This document shows positions 12,278 through 23,205 of a stretch of 64,000 bases of DNA, piece after piece (position 1 is the first letter of the stretch; every line of letters begins with the position of its first letter). The stretch covers positions 310,001 through 374,000 of the forward strand of contig CAKJVC010000171.1 of assembly GCA_918026815.1 (NCBI GenBank). Direction: 5' to 3'. Made by a program: the position numbers and the translations under genes. The DNA is from Chalara sp. BL73 (Eukaryota > Ascomycota > Leotiomycetes > Helotiales). The notes under the pieces were generated by a model. That model saw only the letters and a program-made list of their open reading frames with translations, searched no databases and was not told the origin of the DNA.

Positions 12278-13372
12278 ATGTCTTCACCATCCAACCAGAT
12301 GAACACCTCCACCCATGTGGCCTCATCCAACTATACCTCGGTTGATGCTATTAATCGACATGATTTTGGAGTTCAGAAGAACCGCAAGCCAGCATCTACA
12401 GGAGGAGGCAGAGCCTGGAGCGAGGATGAGGTATGGGATACCTAGTTGCATACGTTTTGCAAAGGAACTAATCAATTATCGCAGGAAGTCTATCTTCTCC
12501 AGACTCGTCTGCAGAAAATGCCGTACAAGCACATTGCTGCTCACTTGAAAAAGACTGAGCTAGCATGTCGCCTCCACTACCATCAACTTTCCCATGGTAG
12601 CAATCGTCGCAAGCGTACAAATTCGATGTCATCTGGTACAGCCTCGACCGTGCAATCTCCAATCATGCAACATTCAGTACCATCTCCCATTCACGAGAAT
12701 CCGAGCGTTCAGAGCGCCTCTCCGTCATATAATTACTCTCCGCAATCACCGACTAATGTGCAATTGCCATCGGCTAGCAGCTTGCTTCCATGCTCAGGCT
12801 CCACTAGCCCTCTCCGAGTTTTGAATCATCCTGTGACTATCCTTCCTAAGCCATCTCCACCTCGCCGTGCCCTTTCAGATTCTGCAGCCAATCCGCCACT
12901 CCGCCTGGACTGCGATGTTGCCACTGGGTCTTCCATGAACATCTCTAACATTGATAAAGAGCGTCTTCGCCATATCTATGAGGCTCATCGGGCTTCATTT
13001 TGGAGTGTGATTGCTTCAGAGTATGGAGGATCTGTATCTCCAGTGCTTTTGGAGGAGGCTTGGAAACGAGGCATTGCTACTAATGCCCCGCCAACTCCGT
13101 GCATCTCTCCCGATACCCACACTATCAACGGGTATCAGACGTACAATGTCAAACCTACACAGCAACTCATGACTCCTGTCCAAGAGAACAAGACTAGCGC
13201 CACCAGCATCTCCTCTTTGTTGGGTATTGTAAGTATTGCCTCGCACAACAAGCCTTGGTCCACGACTAAAACGGAATAGGATGCTAGCCCAACGTCACCA
13301 AAAGAACGGGAATTGATTAAGAGAATGGAGGAACGACGCGATGTTGTGATGGCTGGCATCGAGATGGCTTGA
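12278..13372 (+). CDS. Myb/SANT-like fungal regulator (329 aa)
   Basis: Three exons: 12278-12430, 12485-13228 and 13280-13372, 329 residues, with both introns phase 0. A SANT/Myb-like helix-turn-helix segment lies at about 45-92. It begins GRAWSEDEE and contains KMPYKHIAAHLKKTELACRLHYHQLSHG-type sequence (residues shown in part), with basic residues RRKR just after it. The middle is Ser/Pro-rich. A second conserved block at about 210-250 contains the FWSVIASEYGG motif, which looks like a second short fold. The protein ends in a charged helix (KERELIKRMEERR). It is probably nuclear; its targets are unknown. The first intron cuts exactly within the SANT helix after the acidic DE pair. Confidence 0.85.
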
Positions 13373-13898
13373 GTGCCTTTTGATAATATGTATGATTGTT
13401 ACATGGATTGGTTTAGCAAGGAAAGGGAAGGGGAGAAGACTATCTCATGTGTTCGCAAGCATGGTTTAGTTTGTCAAGCACTGTTTTGGGAAGGATATGC
13501 GTGACGGACTCGTTGATGAATAAGAAGAGATCTCTTTGAACCTTACATGTTTTTTCAACGACTAATTTACCATGTCGGTGTCTAATGTCCCGTTTCAAGA
13601 GCTGATCAGAAAAAGATGGGGTATGCATGTATAATAGTCAAGTTCCAGAATTCCATGATTTTGTCTGAACCATGAGTTAGAGACTTGTTTGATCGACGTT
13701 GCATTGCCAAGCTTTATCCCTGAGAGATAAACGAGTTGCAAGTTCGTGCGCGGTAAATGAGCTACCGAGGCACACCAGGCCAGGAACTGGAGAGTCTGAG
13801 GTGCAAGGTTATTAGACGATCCACTTTAATTTCTATCAACAACCACCCCGCCTCCATATGCTGATGGCTACGCTGGCGTTGTCGCCAATCTTGCGATC
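13373..13898. other. Intergenic, no gene seen
   Basis: Holds the 3' end of the SANT-like gene and the promoter of the dehydratase gene. No open frame here carries a recognisable domain. Confidence 0.5.
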
Positions 13899-15131
13899 AT
13901 GTCGAGGATATTGGGTCGCCTTAGGCGCTTCTATAGCAGTTCCAGTTCTGTATCTGCCGCATCGGTCGCATCCGATTTCCTATCGAGATCACAATCTATT
14001 CCTCCATACAAGCAAACTCAACTGTTAGACTTCAACCAGCTACAACGCCTGTCCGCCACTCTCTCACGCACAGAGCTTTCACAGGTTCGAACTCACATTG
14101 GCACGGTGTTGCCCCCATGCTATCATCTAGCTTACTTCACGCCATCACAAATCGAGGATGAACTTGGAAGAGATGGTACAGATACCACTTTCAATGCTCC
14201 ATATCCTTTTACAAGAAGGATGTGGGCAGGAGGTGAGCTGGAATGGCTGGGCGGACAGAACAACCAATTGAAGATTGGACAAAAAGTCACAGAGACTACT
14301 AAACTCATCTCGGCTATGGGTAAGAAAACCAAAGCGGGTGAAGAAATGATCGTGGTCGGTGTAGAAAAACTATATGAGAATGAGCATGGGGTCGCGCTAT
14401 CAGACAAGAGGTAATGGCCATTCTAAGGTTATTTCGCTCACTACATCACCCGCGACTTGACCATGAGCTATAAATTTACTAACGAGCTTGTTCTTCCAGG
14501 AACTGGATATTTCGCTCCGAAATTACCACTACTCAAACCCCAGCACCAAAGCCTGCCCAGGTCCAGTTCCCAAAAGCGCCAGAAGCAGATTATATGCGAG
14601 ACTTAATACAAACACCTGTTTCGCTATTTCGTTTCTCGGCATTAACTTTTAATGCCCACAAAATTCACTATAATAAAGAGTGGTGTCAAGAAGTTGAAGG
14701 GCATAGAGATATTGTAGTTCACGGTCCCCTCAACTTGATTAACATGGTAAATCTATGGAGAGACGTTCAGCGTGGAAAGGCGATTCCAAAACGGGTAATT
14801 TATAGGGCTACATCGCCTTTGTATGCTGGTGAGAAATATAGAGTTCTTCTAGAGAAGGAGAAGGACAAGATTAGTGATGTTAAAATCGTGGATAACTATG
14901 GACAGGTGAGTCAGCTCCTCAGAACAAGACTTTCTTTTTCAGAATTTCATGAGCAGTCTACTCCTAAGACTACTTACTCAATGTCTCAATTTCTTGGGTA
15001 CATGATGCCATGTCTTTAGAGTACATGACTTCTAATACAAGCCTCAACTCTGTATTTTTACTAAGATGTACGAACTAACTCCGAGATTCTCACACTAGGT
15101 ATCCATGGTAGGTCAAATTGAAAGTTTTTGA
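13899..15131 (+). CDS. MaoC/hot-dog dehydratase, HTD2 or mesaconyl-C4-CoA hydratase-like, mitochondrial
   Basis: Three exons: 13899-14410, 14500-14905 and 15099-15131, 316 residues. The N-terminus is Arg/Ser-rich and lacks acidic residues (RRFYSSSSS), as in a mitochondrial presequence. The N-terminal hot-dog half covers about 50-170. The second half has the hydratase motif FSALTFNAHKIHYN, which carries the active-site His region, and ends DNYGQVSMVGQIESF once the last intron is removed. HTD2 acts as the 3-hydroxyacyl thioester dehydratase of mitochondrial fatty acid synthesis; related proteins are annotated as mesaconyl-CoA hydratases. The sequence alone does not separate the two. The last intron is 193 bp, unusually long for this region, and leaves a 33-nt terminal exon. 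Confidence 0.88.
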
Positions 15132-15958
15132 TTCTTGAAGCGATTGAACTTCCAAGACCTTGGTAACTGCATTTTCAGAAGCATAGTAAAACACCAATTT
15201 TCAACTTGATTCAGCCGAGCAACCAGGTTTGCGCTTTCTTTTGTCACCATGATCCCAGGAGCTTCAACCTAATCTCTCCATAATCACAAGTGATGCAAAT
15301 CAGGATTTGCCATTATCTTCTGGTGTTGACGCAGTGCGCAATTATGGAATACCTCCCACAATTATCAACGGTACCTTTATCTTGGGATTATTTCACACCG
15401 CCTGTTCTGCTTTCGCTGTAGAGTTTCTTAAATAAACATATATGTACGAGTTTCATTTCACTATTTTTGTATTTTCTGACTAGTTGTCCCTGCTCGTTAA
15501 GTCTACATGGCACGTGAGCATCAGGAACGATCAGGTCTTTCTGCCTCGGTAGCAATTAGCCTTTTGTGGCTTGCATTTCATGATTTCCGCGATGATCACT
15601 GGCTCTGGATGGTCACTAAAAGTTGTGCCGCATCATTGAAGACGCGTCAACTACTGCTTGAGCAGAATTGTATGGCGGCATCTGCCAACTTCTCGAATAG
15701 GGACATCTCTCAGCTTCAGCGTTTGCCAATACGACTGCGCCAAGCCTGCAACCTTGCGCATTATATACGCGGCCATTGTAGGTCAAGGCTGTTCTGGCCA
15801 CTGAGATAGCTTCAAAACCCTCATTATGAGGATGTATATATGATAGCTAGACAATTCCCTCAGATAGTTGCCCATCCACGTTAATTTCCATTAATATCAC
15901 CTTATCCCCGATAGCATCCTCTCATACTAGACTCAGAGTACCTTAGAACCACAACATC
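15132..15958. other. Intergenic, no supported gene
   Basis: About 830 bp between the dehydratase and the GPI-protein gene. An open frame at about 15507-15809 (plus) has no recognisable domain and no clear splice partners. A TATA-like run (TATATATG) lies near 15835, about 125 bp before the next start codon. Confidence 0.4.
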
Positions 15959-16618
15959 ATGGGATTCTTTAAATACTTCCTGGTTGCTCTTCTCGCAACT
16001 TTCGTTCTTGCCAGGGATTCTGATGACGATAGACCCCTTCACTGCGAACATCACGGAGGGCATGGCAACGGTATTAGAGATCCTCCTCCGCCCATATAAC
16101 AACGCTAATTGGGGCTTCTAGATGCCATTACTTCGGAAATTTCCTGTTCTTATTTTACCACAACCTTCTCATCCGATGGATTTACCACCACATTTGCCAT
16201 TCCAATCATTACCTCTATTGAAGACCACCCCAAACCTACCTATTCCCGTTCGTGGACAGGTACATTCCTCCCGGGAGATAAATCCTCCCAAAAACACCAC
16301 CATCATTCATCCAAAACAGCCATCCCACCTCCTGGGAACTTCACTTCGTTTGAGCATCACACCAAAACGAAAACCCATGGTGATAATCAGACAACGACGA
16401 GCGCCCCTAGCACTGTTATAGGAGGAGAGATAACGACTACCTCGCCCATTAGTTCAAATGTCTTGGTATCAACGACTCTGGGATCTATTACCAGTGCCAC
16501 CACAACCTCCGCGTCTACTTCTTCAGCTGTGCAGGCTGGAAATGCTGCTACTTACAATGGTGCTTCGGCTTTGACAAGTCTAGTGAGTTTCATGGCGGCA
16601 ATGTTCTGGCTGGTTTGA
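15959..16618 (+). CDS. Small His- and Ser/Thr-rich secreted protein, probably GPI-anchored
   Basis: Two exons: 15959-16070 and 16122-16618, 202 residues. A signal peptide (about 1-18, hydrophobic and ending LARD) precedes an acidic, His-rich segment (CEHHGGHGN). The body is rich in Ser/Thr with a second His cluster (KHHHHSSK at about 105-112). The C-terminus is a hydrophobic run ending in MFWLV, as expected for GPI attachment. There is no enzyme domain. Wall or membrane-surface location is inferred. The two His clusters could bind metal ions, which is only a hypothesis. Confidence 0.8.
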
Positions 16619-17133
16619 GGAAACTATAGTAGATAATATATGCGCTACTTGATTACGGGTGCATTTACTAAGGCTTGAAGTAAACACTAATGATGCCTTT
16701 AACGATGAAAGAAGCACTACTGAAGTTTCATTCCCCCTTTGTTCGGCACATCTTGTCGAGCTTGACATAAGTGCCTCCTACACTAAATTGTCGCTGTCAT
16801 CTATCTTCCTAATTATGTTTGACACAATAGCTAGTACAGCCCCTGCCATACGGTGAGACTAATGAGTATTCTACTTCCATTGAAATCGAGCTCTACCTAT
16901 ACGAAAATTTCCAGCTGTTTATTTATGAACTTAGTAGTTTGCATGAACTTGTATAGCTGTCACCCCCCACTCTTGCTCCCATCAAGCTCAAAACGTCATT
17001 CCGTGTACAAAGTACGAAGGCGGGGTTGTTTGTGAGTATGAACATGTATCAGGGAGCTTCATATTTTCCAGTATAAAAGTTCAGGAGCATTGAATATTTT
17101 CCGTGGTACACGAAGAACATCTCTAGTGAAACT
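16619..17133. other. Intergenic, promoter side of the acyltransferase gene
   Basis: About 515 bp with no supported gene. Short open frames at 16659-16856 and 16853-17035 lack domain signals. Confidence 0.45.
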
Positions 17134-18341
17134 ATGCCTTCTAAAACAACCAGCTTCACAGGACCTAGAAAAATAGAGCTTTCTGGGTCTCCAAAAGAGG
17201 TATGCTTGGAATCTTACGACTGAGGAGGTATATTTATCTAACCCTATTGTGGAAAGATAGGCTTCAAGCATGGCAAATTACTCGCTTCAGAGATTCGGAG
17301 TCAGGTTCAGGTCTATGAGAGCATGTTCTTGCAAACATCAAAGCTAAGCTGGCAAGATGTGCGAGATGTAGCCAGAGAGTATACGATAGCAATTAAGGAG
17401 CTCACACCATTTTTGCATACCGAGATGGAAGGCATTGCTGAAGGAGCCGGACTTGATATTTTAGACGTCGTTGCCTTGAATTGTAGAAGTGAGATCGCGT
17501 TAGGACTTTTCTCAGATGGTTGCACGAGCTTGGGATGGAATACTCAAAACGATGACGTCTTCCTAGCCCAGAACTGGGACTGGACCACAAGAGTCAAAGA
17601 GAATCTCGTCTTGATGTCGATAGACCAGCCTGAGAAACCTAAGATCTGGATGGTCACCGAAGTGAGTCCATACAAGCATGCCGGATCCGCGCCTCATACT
17701 AAAGGGTAAAACAGGCAGGCATTGTTGGCAAAATAGGTTTCAACTCAGCATCTGTCGGGACGACACTAAACGCTATCCGTGCCAAACCGACCGACTCCTC
17801 CAAAATCCCCATCCACGTAGCCCTCAGACTCTGTCTCGAATCGCCCTCCAAAGACGCCGCAGTATCAAAGCTCGAATCCCTAGGCGGCATCGCCTCTTCA
17901 GCACACATTCTCATTGCGGATCCCCTCGGCCCGCTTAGCCTCGAGCTTTCACCCAAAGGAAACGTCTACATCTCTCCCAGCGAAAAAGGAATCGTCTGCC
18001 ACACGAACCATTTCCTGGAGAACGAGCACGTGACTGAACCGTTCTGGCTATCTGGGTCCCCTGTAAGACTTGATAGGATAAGGGAATTGACCGAAGGCCT
18101 TGCGGAGCGGAGAAAGCCTATCACGGCGGACGTTTTGAGGAGGGAGGTTTTCTCTGATTTGTTCAATGCGCCGCAGGCGATTTGCTGTCAGGAGGACGAG
18201 GCCAGGCCAGTGGAAACGAGAAGCAGTACTTTGTTTAACATTGTGATGAACTTTGCAGAAGGGAAACAGCCGGAAGGGGAGGTGATCTGGGGTAGGCCGG
18301 GTAGTGGCGAGGAGGGCCCAGTTTTGAAGTTACCTTGGTGA
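17134..18341 (+). CDS. Acyl-CoA:6-aminopenicillanate acyltransferase-like Ntn hydrolase (peptidase C45 family)
   Basis: Three exons: 17134-17199, 17257-17661 and 17715-18341, 365 residues, close to the roughly 357 of penicillin acyltransferase. Family members are proenzymes that self-cleave before a Cys that then becomes the N-terminal nucleophile. Here the match is C111 in the DGCTSLGWN motif, followed by AQNWDW. The opening SGSPKEIGFKHGKLLA segment is also typical. The choice of AG at 17255-17256 as acceptor is what keeps this segment in frame. The protein ends KLPW, so it has no C-terminal peroxisomal targeting tripeptide, unlike the penicillin enzyme. No beta-lactam synthase genes lie nearby. 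The substrate is unknown. It converges with DOM34, with about 130 bp between stop codons. Confidence 0.9.
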
Positions 18342-18471
18342 TATATGTCTACACGTCGTCGTGAAATTATGTTTCCAATAAGTAACCATATTGAAATTGC
18401 AGCTCAGGCTTGCACATATGAAGCACATGATATGCAATGCTTTTATTCTTAAATTATGTCTGGCAATCAGC

Positions 18472-19650
18472 TTAACCTGCCCCGTTGGTAGCTTCTCCAT
18501 CGTCGTCGTCGTCGTCTAAATCCGCGATAGGAAAAGTCAATATAGCAGCGATCCCCCCAAGGCCCTCTAGTCGTTTCCCGCTTTCATGATCACTGCTTAA
18601 TATCCTAGCTTCGCCCCCGCCCTCTCTGACTCTGTCCACTAATGCCACCCATCTTTTTCTGACGCCGATTTCCTGGCTTCTGAACAGCGAGTTATTAATG
18701 AGAAGAGTACCACCACCTGGGCCAACTGCTCCTTTTTCTACCGCTTTCTCAACCTCCGTAGGTCCATACCATGCCCTGCCATCATCCAGACGAAGCAGTG
18801 CCATGAAGTCATCCATAACTTGGGTCTCCTTTGCATATTTGGTGTCTCTTAGCTTGGCAAGAACCTCTGGACTTTTAAGCACCTCGTTCAGACTATGCAC
18901 ATGCCCAGAACTCGAATGTACAACCAGGAAATTGCTCTTGTTGGCGAGTATTTTCTTATTTCCTGTCCGTGTTGCCTCATCGAGAATGTATTTCTGAAAA
19001 CCTGCTGCCGTAAAGCCAGAGCTGGCAAGTAATAATGGCCTTGGTTCTGTGATATCAACATGCCGTAGCAGTGTTTCCAGTGTCGTTTGATAGAACTTTG
19101 AAAGCCCTTTGTCGTGCTCGGTGGCTTTGCCAGCCCTTTTCTTTGGCACAGTAGTCTCTACCCGCTGCTTTAATATTGTTTGATGCTCCGTGATGAGGCA
19201 AATGTTTGCCAGACCCTCTTGCATCACGACTGCTGGCACTGTTCCTTCCTTGTCTTGCCTGACAGCCTCCCTCACCACTTCTAACGACACAGAGTCCCAT
19301 CCCTCGCTCTTCTCCAGAGTAAAATTTCGGTGTAACTCGAGGTCCAAAGTATGATATGCCCCTAATTTTACCCATTTGTTCTCCTCGGCCACTCGACCAC
19401 TAACATGAAGTTGCCCTGCCTGGGGATCGAAGTCTATATTTGTGACACGAATAACAAGGGTTGTATGCACACGCGTGGAACTGGAGCTTCCAGTCGAACT
19501 TTCGGTGGCTACCCGTCGTATGGCAGAAGCACGGAGAAGGTCCTGCGCAGCTATTAAATTGTAGGCATGCCACATGTCCTCTGGCTCTTCAGGAAATAGG
19601 GTAATTGTTCCTGAGCCATCGCGCTCAATATTTTGTTTGATGAGACGCAT
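18472..19650 (-). CDS. DOM34: Dom34/pelota, ribosome-rescue factor
   Basis: Intronless frame of 392 residues starting MRLIKQNIERDGSG, the standard pelota N-terminus. The N-terminal Sm-like domain covers about 1-140 (HTLDLELHRNFTLEK region), the central eRF1-like domain about 141-270 (VVMQEGLANICLIT) and the C-terminal domain about 275-385 (the GPGGGTLLINNSLFR region and SDHESGKRLEGLGGIAAIL). It lacks a peptide-release GGQ motif, as expected. With Hbs1 it dissociates ribosomes stalled on mRNA in the cytoplasm. The tail has a run of seven Asp residues. The gene diverges from MET22. Confidence 0.97.
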   Translation of the reverse strand: MRLIKQNIERDGSGTITLFPEEPEDMWHAYNLIAAQDLLRASAIRRVATESSTGSSSSTRVHTTLVIRVTNIDFDPQAGQLHVSGRVAEENKWVKLGAYHTLDLELHRNFTLEKSEGWDSVSLEVVREAVRQDKEGTVPAVVMQEGLANICLITEHQTILKQRVETTVPKKRAGKATEHDKGLSKFYQTTLETLLRHVDITEPRPLLLASSGFTAAGFQKYILDEATRTGNKKILANKSNFLVVHSSSGHVHSLNEVLKSPEVLAKLRDTKYAKETQVMDDFMALLRLDDGRAWYGPTEVEKAVEKGAVGPGGGTLLINNSLFRSQEIGVRKRWVALVDRVREGGGEARILSSDHESGKRLEGLGGIAAILTFPIADLDDDDDDGEATNGAG

Positions 19651-20025
19651 CTTTCAAAGCCTGTAGAGTAAGTGTTCAAGAACTTAACCAGCACTGATAT
19701 TTGTGCTAAGCTTCTTTACTTGGACGCCTATTAAGCCTCCCTAGTTCTTCTCTCCTTGATGTGAAGGAGGAAGAGAAGGTCAATAACTTTTTTTCTCCTG
19801 TTAGGCGGTGGTACTCTTCTGGTATCCGCCAATCCAAGACAAAGTGCAGTGTCAAGCATGTGACGTATTGCCTACTCGCTTATCTTAGGTTGGGCGGGAA
19901 GTGGGGCTTTCCTGCTAGAAGATCATCATCACCGCCCACTGTATCAGGCTAGTTCTAAATCGCCAGCTTTTTCGACATTAACTGGGTGAGATCTTGCAAA
20001 ACTCATAGCCGGTCCTTGGTGAGGC
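19651..20025. promoter_or_regulatory. Divergent promoter region DOM34 / MET22
   Basis: A 375 bp region between two start codons on opposite strands, so it must contain both promoters. No specific operator is identified. Confidence 0.5.
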
Positions 20026-21255
20026 TTGACGTGGATTTATGTTTACTTAATGCTCAATCGCACAACTCAATCAACACTTTTTCTCCTATCTCTTCTAGTT
20101 GTCACGCTGGCTGCTCTCAGTAAATTCTTGCCTCGCATTTCGCTTGTCTCGCATCACTTTCCCACCAAGACGTTCGTCACAACATCTGCCAGAATGACCA
20201 ATTACAGTAAAGAGCTCGAGGTTGCAGAACTTGCTGTCCAGCGAGCAGCTATTCTCACAAAAAGAGTCTTCCATGAGAAGGCGAAAGGCACAATCTCGAA
20301 AGACGACAAGTCTCCTGTCACTATCGGAGATTTTGGCGCACAAGCTCTTATCATAGCAGCCATAAAGTCGAACTTCCCGAATGATGAGGTTGTAGGAGAG
20401 GAAGAAGCACAGACTCTGCGAGATGATACGCATTTAAGGGACCAAATATGGGAATTGGTCAAGGGAACTACATTGCCTGATACTAGTGCCGAAAAAATCC
20501 TTGGAGGGCCAATTAAAAGCATAGATGCTATGTTGGATGCCATTGATGCTGGCAACAGTCCTGGAGGCCCTAAGGGCAGAATATGGGCATTGGACCCTAT
20601 TGATGGGACTAAAGGCTTTCTTAGAGGTGGACAATATGCTGTTTGCCTAGCATTGATGGTTGATGGAGATGTTAAAGTTGGCGTGTTGGGTTGCCCAAAT
20701 TTGCCAGTAGATGATTCTGCGCCTCTGACTGCTGAGTCCGGTGTGGACCAGACTGATGCAGAGGGCAAAGGTGTGCTATTCTCGGCTATATCTGGTCAGG
20801 GTGCTACAAGTCGGCCATTGAATGGCAATAGCTCCGGGAAGAAGGTCATTCGGATGAAGCCGGTGGAAGACATCGCGCAAGCAACATTCTGTGAAAGTGT
20901 TGAGGCCGGCCACTCCTCTCATGGTGATCAGTTCGCAATTGCTTCCAAGCTTGGTGTCACAAAGGCCAGCGTTAGGATGGACTCTCAGGCAAAGTATGGT
21001 TCCATTGCGCGAGGAGCAGGTGACATCTATCTCCGTTTGCCTGTTAGCGCAACATACCAAGAGAAAATCTGGGATCATGCGGCTGGCGACCTCATCGTTC
21101 GAGAAGCTGGCGGACAAGTCACTGATTCTTTAGGAAGGAGGTTGGATTTCAGCAAAGGCAGAACCCTTGCAGAAAACAGAGGTGTTGTGGCTGCACCAGC
21201 AGCTATCCATAGCCATGTACTCGATGTCGTTAAAGAAGTTCTAGCAAAGAAATAG
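20026..21255 (+). CDS. MET22: 3'(2'),5'-bisphosphate nucleotidase (Met22/Hal2), with N-terminal extension
   Basis: Intronless frame of 409 residues. Metal-binding motifs of the Li+-sensitive phosphatase family are intact: GEEE at 124-127, DPIDGT at 190-195 and WDHAAGD at 349-355. The enzyme converts PAP to AMP in sulfate assimilation and is a target of Na+/Li+ toxicity in yeast. The first 56 residues are extra relative to the yeast-like core. They include a hydrophobic run (STLFLLSLLVVTLAAL) and then a Ser/Arg-rich stretch. A second in-frame Met at 20194 starts the usual core (MTNYSKELEVAELAVQ). Either start could be used. The gene converges with the uL6m gene, 104 bp apart. Confidence 0.95.
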   Translation: MTWIYVYLMLNRTTQSTLFLLSLLVVTLAALSKFLPRISLVSHHFPTKTFVTTSARMTNYSKELEVAELAVQRAAILTKRVFHEKAKGTISKDDKSPVTIGDFGAQALIIAAIKSNFPNDEVVGEEEAQTLRDDTHLRDQIWELVKGTTLPDTSAEKILGGPIKSIDAMLDAIDAGNSPGGPKGRIWALDPIDGTKGFLRGGQYAVCLALMVDGDVKVGVLGCPNLPVDDSAPLTAESGVDQTDAEGKGVLFSAISGQGATSRPLNGNSSGKKVIRMKPVEDIAQATFCESVEAGHSSHGDQFAIASKLGVTKASVRMDSQAKYGSIARGAGDIYLRLPVSATYQEKIWDHAAGDLIVREAGGQVTDSLGRRLDFSKGRTLAENRGVVAAPAAIHSHVLDVVKEVLAKK

Positions 21256-21359
21256 CTTGCCATAACCAATGAACAAGAAAAAGTAATGATCCACCAAGTT
21301 CTATGTGTTCAATTTGTACATGTACAGTGCCATATCGATATAATACAGTTCCGAAAGAT

Positions 21360-22197
21360 CTATTTGATCTTCTTTGCCTTCAACTTGATCGTCTCTCCAT
21401 TCACAAATATGCCCTTGCCCTTATAAGGTTCGGGCACTCTCCATTTCCTGATCTTGGCTGCAAACTGTAAAAGCACCTCCTTCTCTATCCCTTCTAGTAA
21501 AATACGAGTTGGTTGGGGTGTGCTTGCTTTGACACCCTTTGGTACTGGCAGTTCAATGGGATGCGAATATCCAACCTTGAGCATAACAAACTGCTGGCCT
21601 TCGAATTCTGGAGATTTGGTCGTAGCCGTATCTTCCACTGTCGCTCTGTATCCTACCCCTACTAATCGTAAGATCGCTGTGTGTCCTTCCGATACGCCCA
21701 ATATGTGGTTGTGTAGATATGCTCGAACGGTTCCTAAATTATTTCAATTAATGGGCTTTTAGAAGGACCGCAATCCTTACCCCACATCTCTCTCTGCTTC
21801 TTTATCTCCTTATCCTGCACAGTCACATACGCCCTCCGTAACTGCTCATCATGCTCTAGATTGACAAACGTAGGGATAGCCATGGTCATCGTTCCTAGAT
21901 CTTCATCAGCCGAATGTTTATCACACAGACTGATCACATACCCAATGGCCCCTCAATAGATACAATAGGCTTCGCATCTGTATTCCGCGCATCCCTGGCT
22001 GATGGCTTCAGGATTGAGAAATTTACTTCAGGCGGTATTGAGAGGGGCGCTCGTCCAATTTGTGACGGCCTTGAGGTTGTGATGGAAAACGGTCGGGAGG
22101 CTGCTGGAAATGCTGGTACAAGGAATAATGGGAGAGAGATAGATGGCGCAGAGGCAATTGCCCTCCCTGCGCCATGCGAGCGAGCTGTGGAGAACAT
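21360..22197 (-). CDS. MRPL6: Mitochondrial ribosomal protein uL6m (Mrpl6)
   Basis: Three exons: 21942-22197, 21781-21894 and 21360-21733, 247 residues. The N-terminus is a mitochondrial-type presequence (many Ala, Ser and Arg, no acidic residues in the first 40). The body reads SILKPSARDARNTD... then GVSEGHTAILRLVGVGYRA and ends with the bacterial-type L6 signature PEPYKGKGI at about 230. It is a large-subunit component of the mitochondrial ribosome. Both introns are phase 1, 47 bp each. It diverges from KAR5. Confidence 0.95.
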
Positions 22198-23205
22198 GGT
22201 ATGCTTGTTCTCGCCGACACTGAGTGACAGAAGTTTAGGAACTTTAGATGAAGCCCTTTAGTCACGTGGCAAATATGCCAAGCATACCTGCCCAATTGCC
22301 GTCCAACTTTCTTGACGATTTCGAGTTCCTCGCATCACCTCAAGTCATGGACACCCATTAGAAGTTTGTGTATTTTGGAACTTCTCTTTCTTATCTGCTC
22401 GCATAACCTAGAGGCTACAGGATCCCTCTATTCTGATTTTGGGACAGCATCCTCCAGCATCATAGTTCTTTAGAATCGACTTCTATAGTTGGAAATCGAC
22501 ATCCTGGGAACGATGGCATTTGAGTATATTTAGTGTTCCATAGTACAAAACCCTGTGTACTTTACATTTAGGCACACTCAAGGCAGTATCGACCAGAATA
22601 TTGTTATTGCTGGTAAACATACATAGTACCACCTAGGCTATTAGTACCAGACATCTCGTCATCTGTAACACTTAAACATGACGGAATCGATTTCCTACTA
22701 GCTATGACTATATCAAAGCTCATATGTTATTCAGCATTCTTTCCATTTCAAGCAGTAGTCTTGGCGTGCCTACCATATTGGGTCTCAACCCAATATTGGT
22801 ATCTCATGTATGCATTTTTTAAGCTTCACGTTCATGTCAAGAACACCAATCAAATCCACTCTCTCTTGCCATTGTTGATGGGGCTGTTCCCCCTTTTAAG
22901 TGGTAAACGACTGTGTTTACTTCGCTAAGGGACTCCTCTGTCTTCAACTCGTTATGTCAATCGCTTCATATCATCGTCGCTGATCTCTCTACAACGGCGA
23001 AGAAGAAGCACGCATTATCTCCAAATCCCTAGACTATAATGAAAACTCGAAGATTTAGCACCACCTCTGGAGCGTCTAGTAATTTGAAAGTTTCAATTAT
23101 TGATAGATATAGCGTCTTCGTTACACGTCGTTCCTTATTCACGAGTCAACTTCTAGATTGCCCAAGTTCACCTTCAGACTCAGGCGCTGCAAGATATCAT
23201 TTAGC
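22198..23205. promoter_or_regulatory. Divergent intergenic region MRPL6 / KAR5
   Basis: About 1.0 kb between start codons on opposite strands. No supported gene. A 74-codon frame at 22704-22928 (plus) is hydrophobic but has no partner exon or domain. The region should carry both promoters. Confidence 0.4.

Noticed and set aside
15507..15809. Plus-strand frame of 100 codons
   Set aside because: No domain, no conserved-looking segment, and no link to flanking genes.
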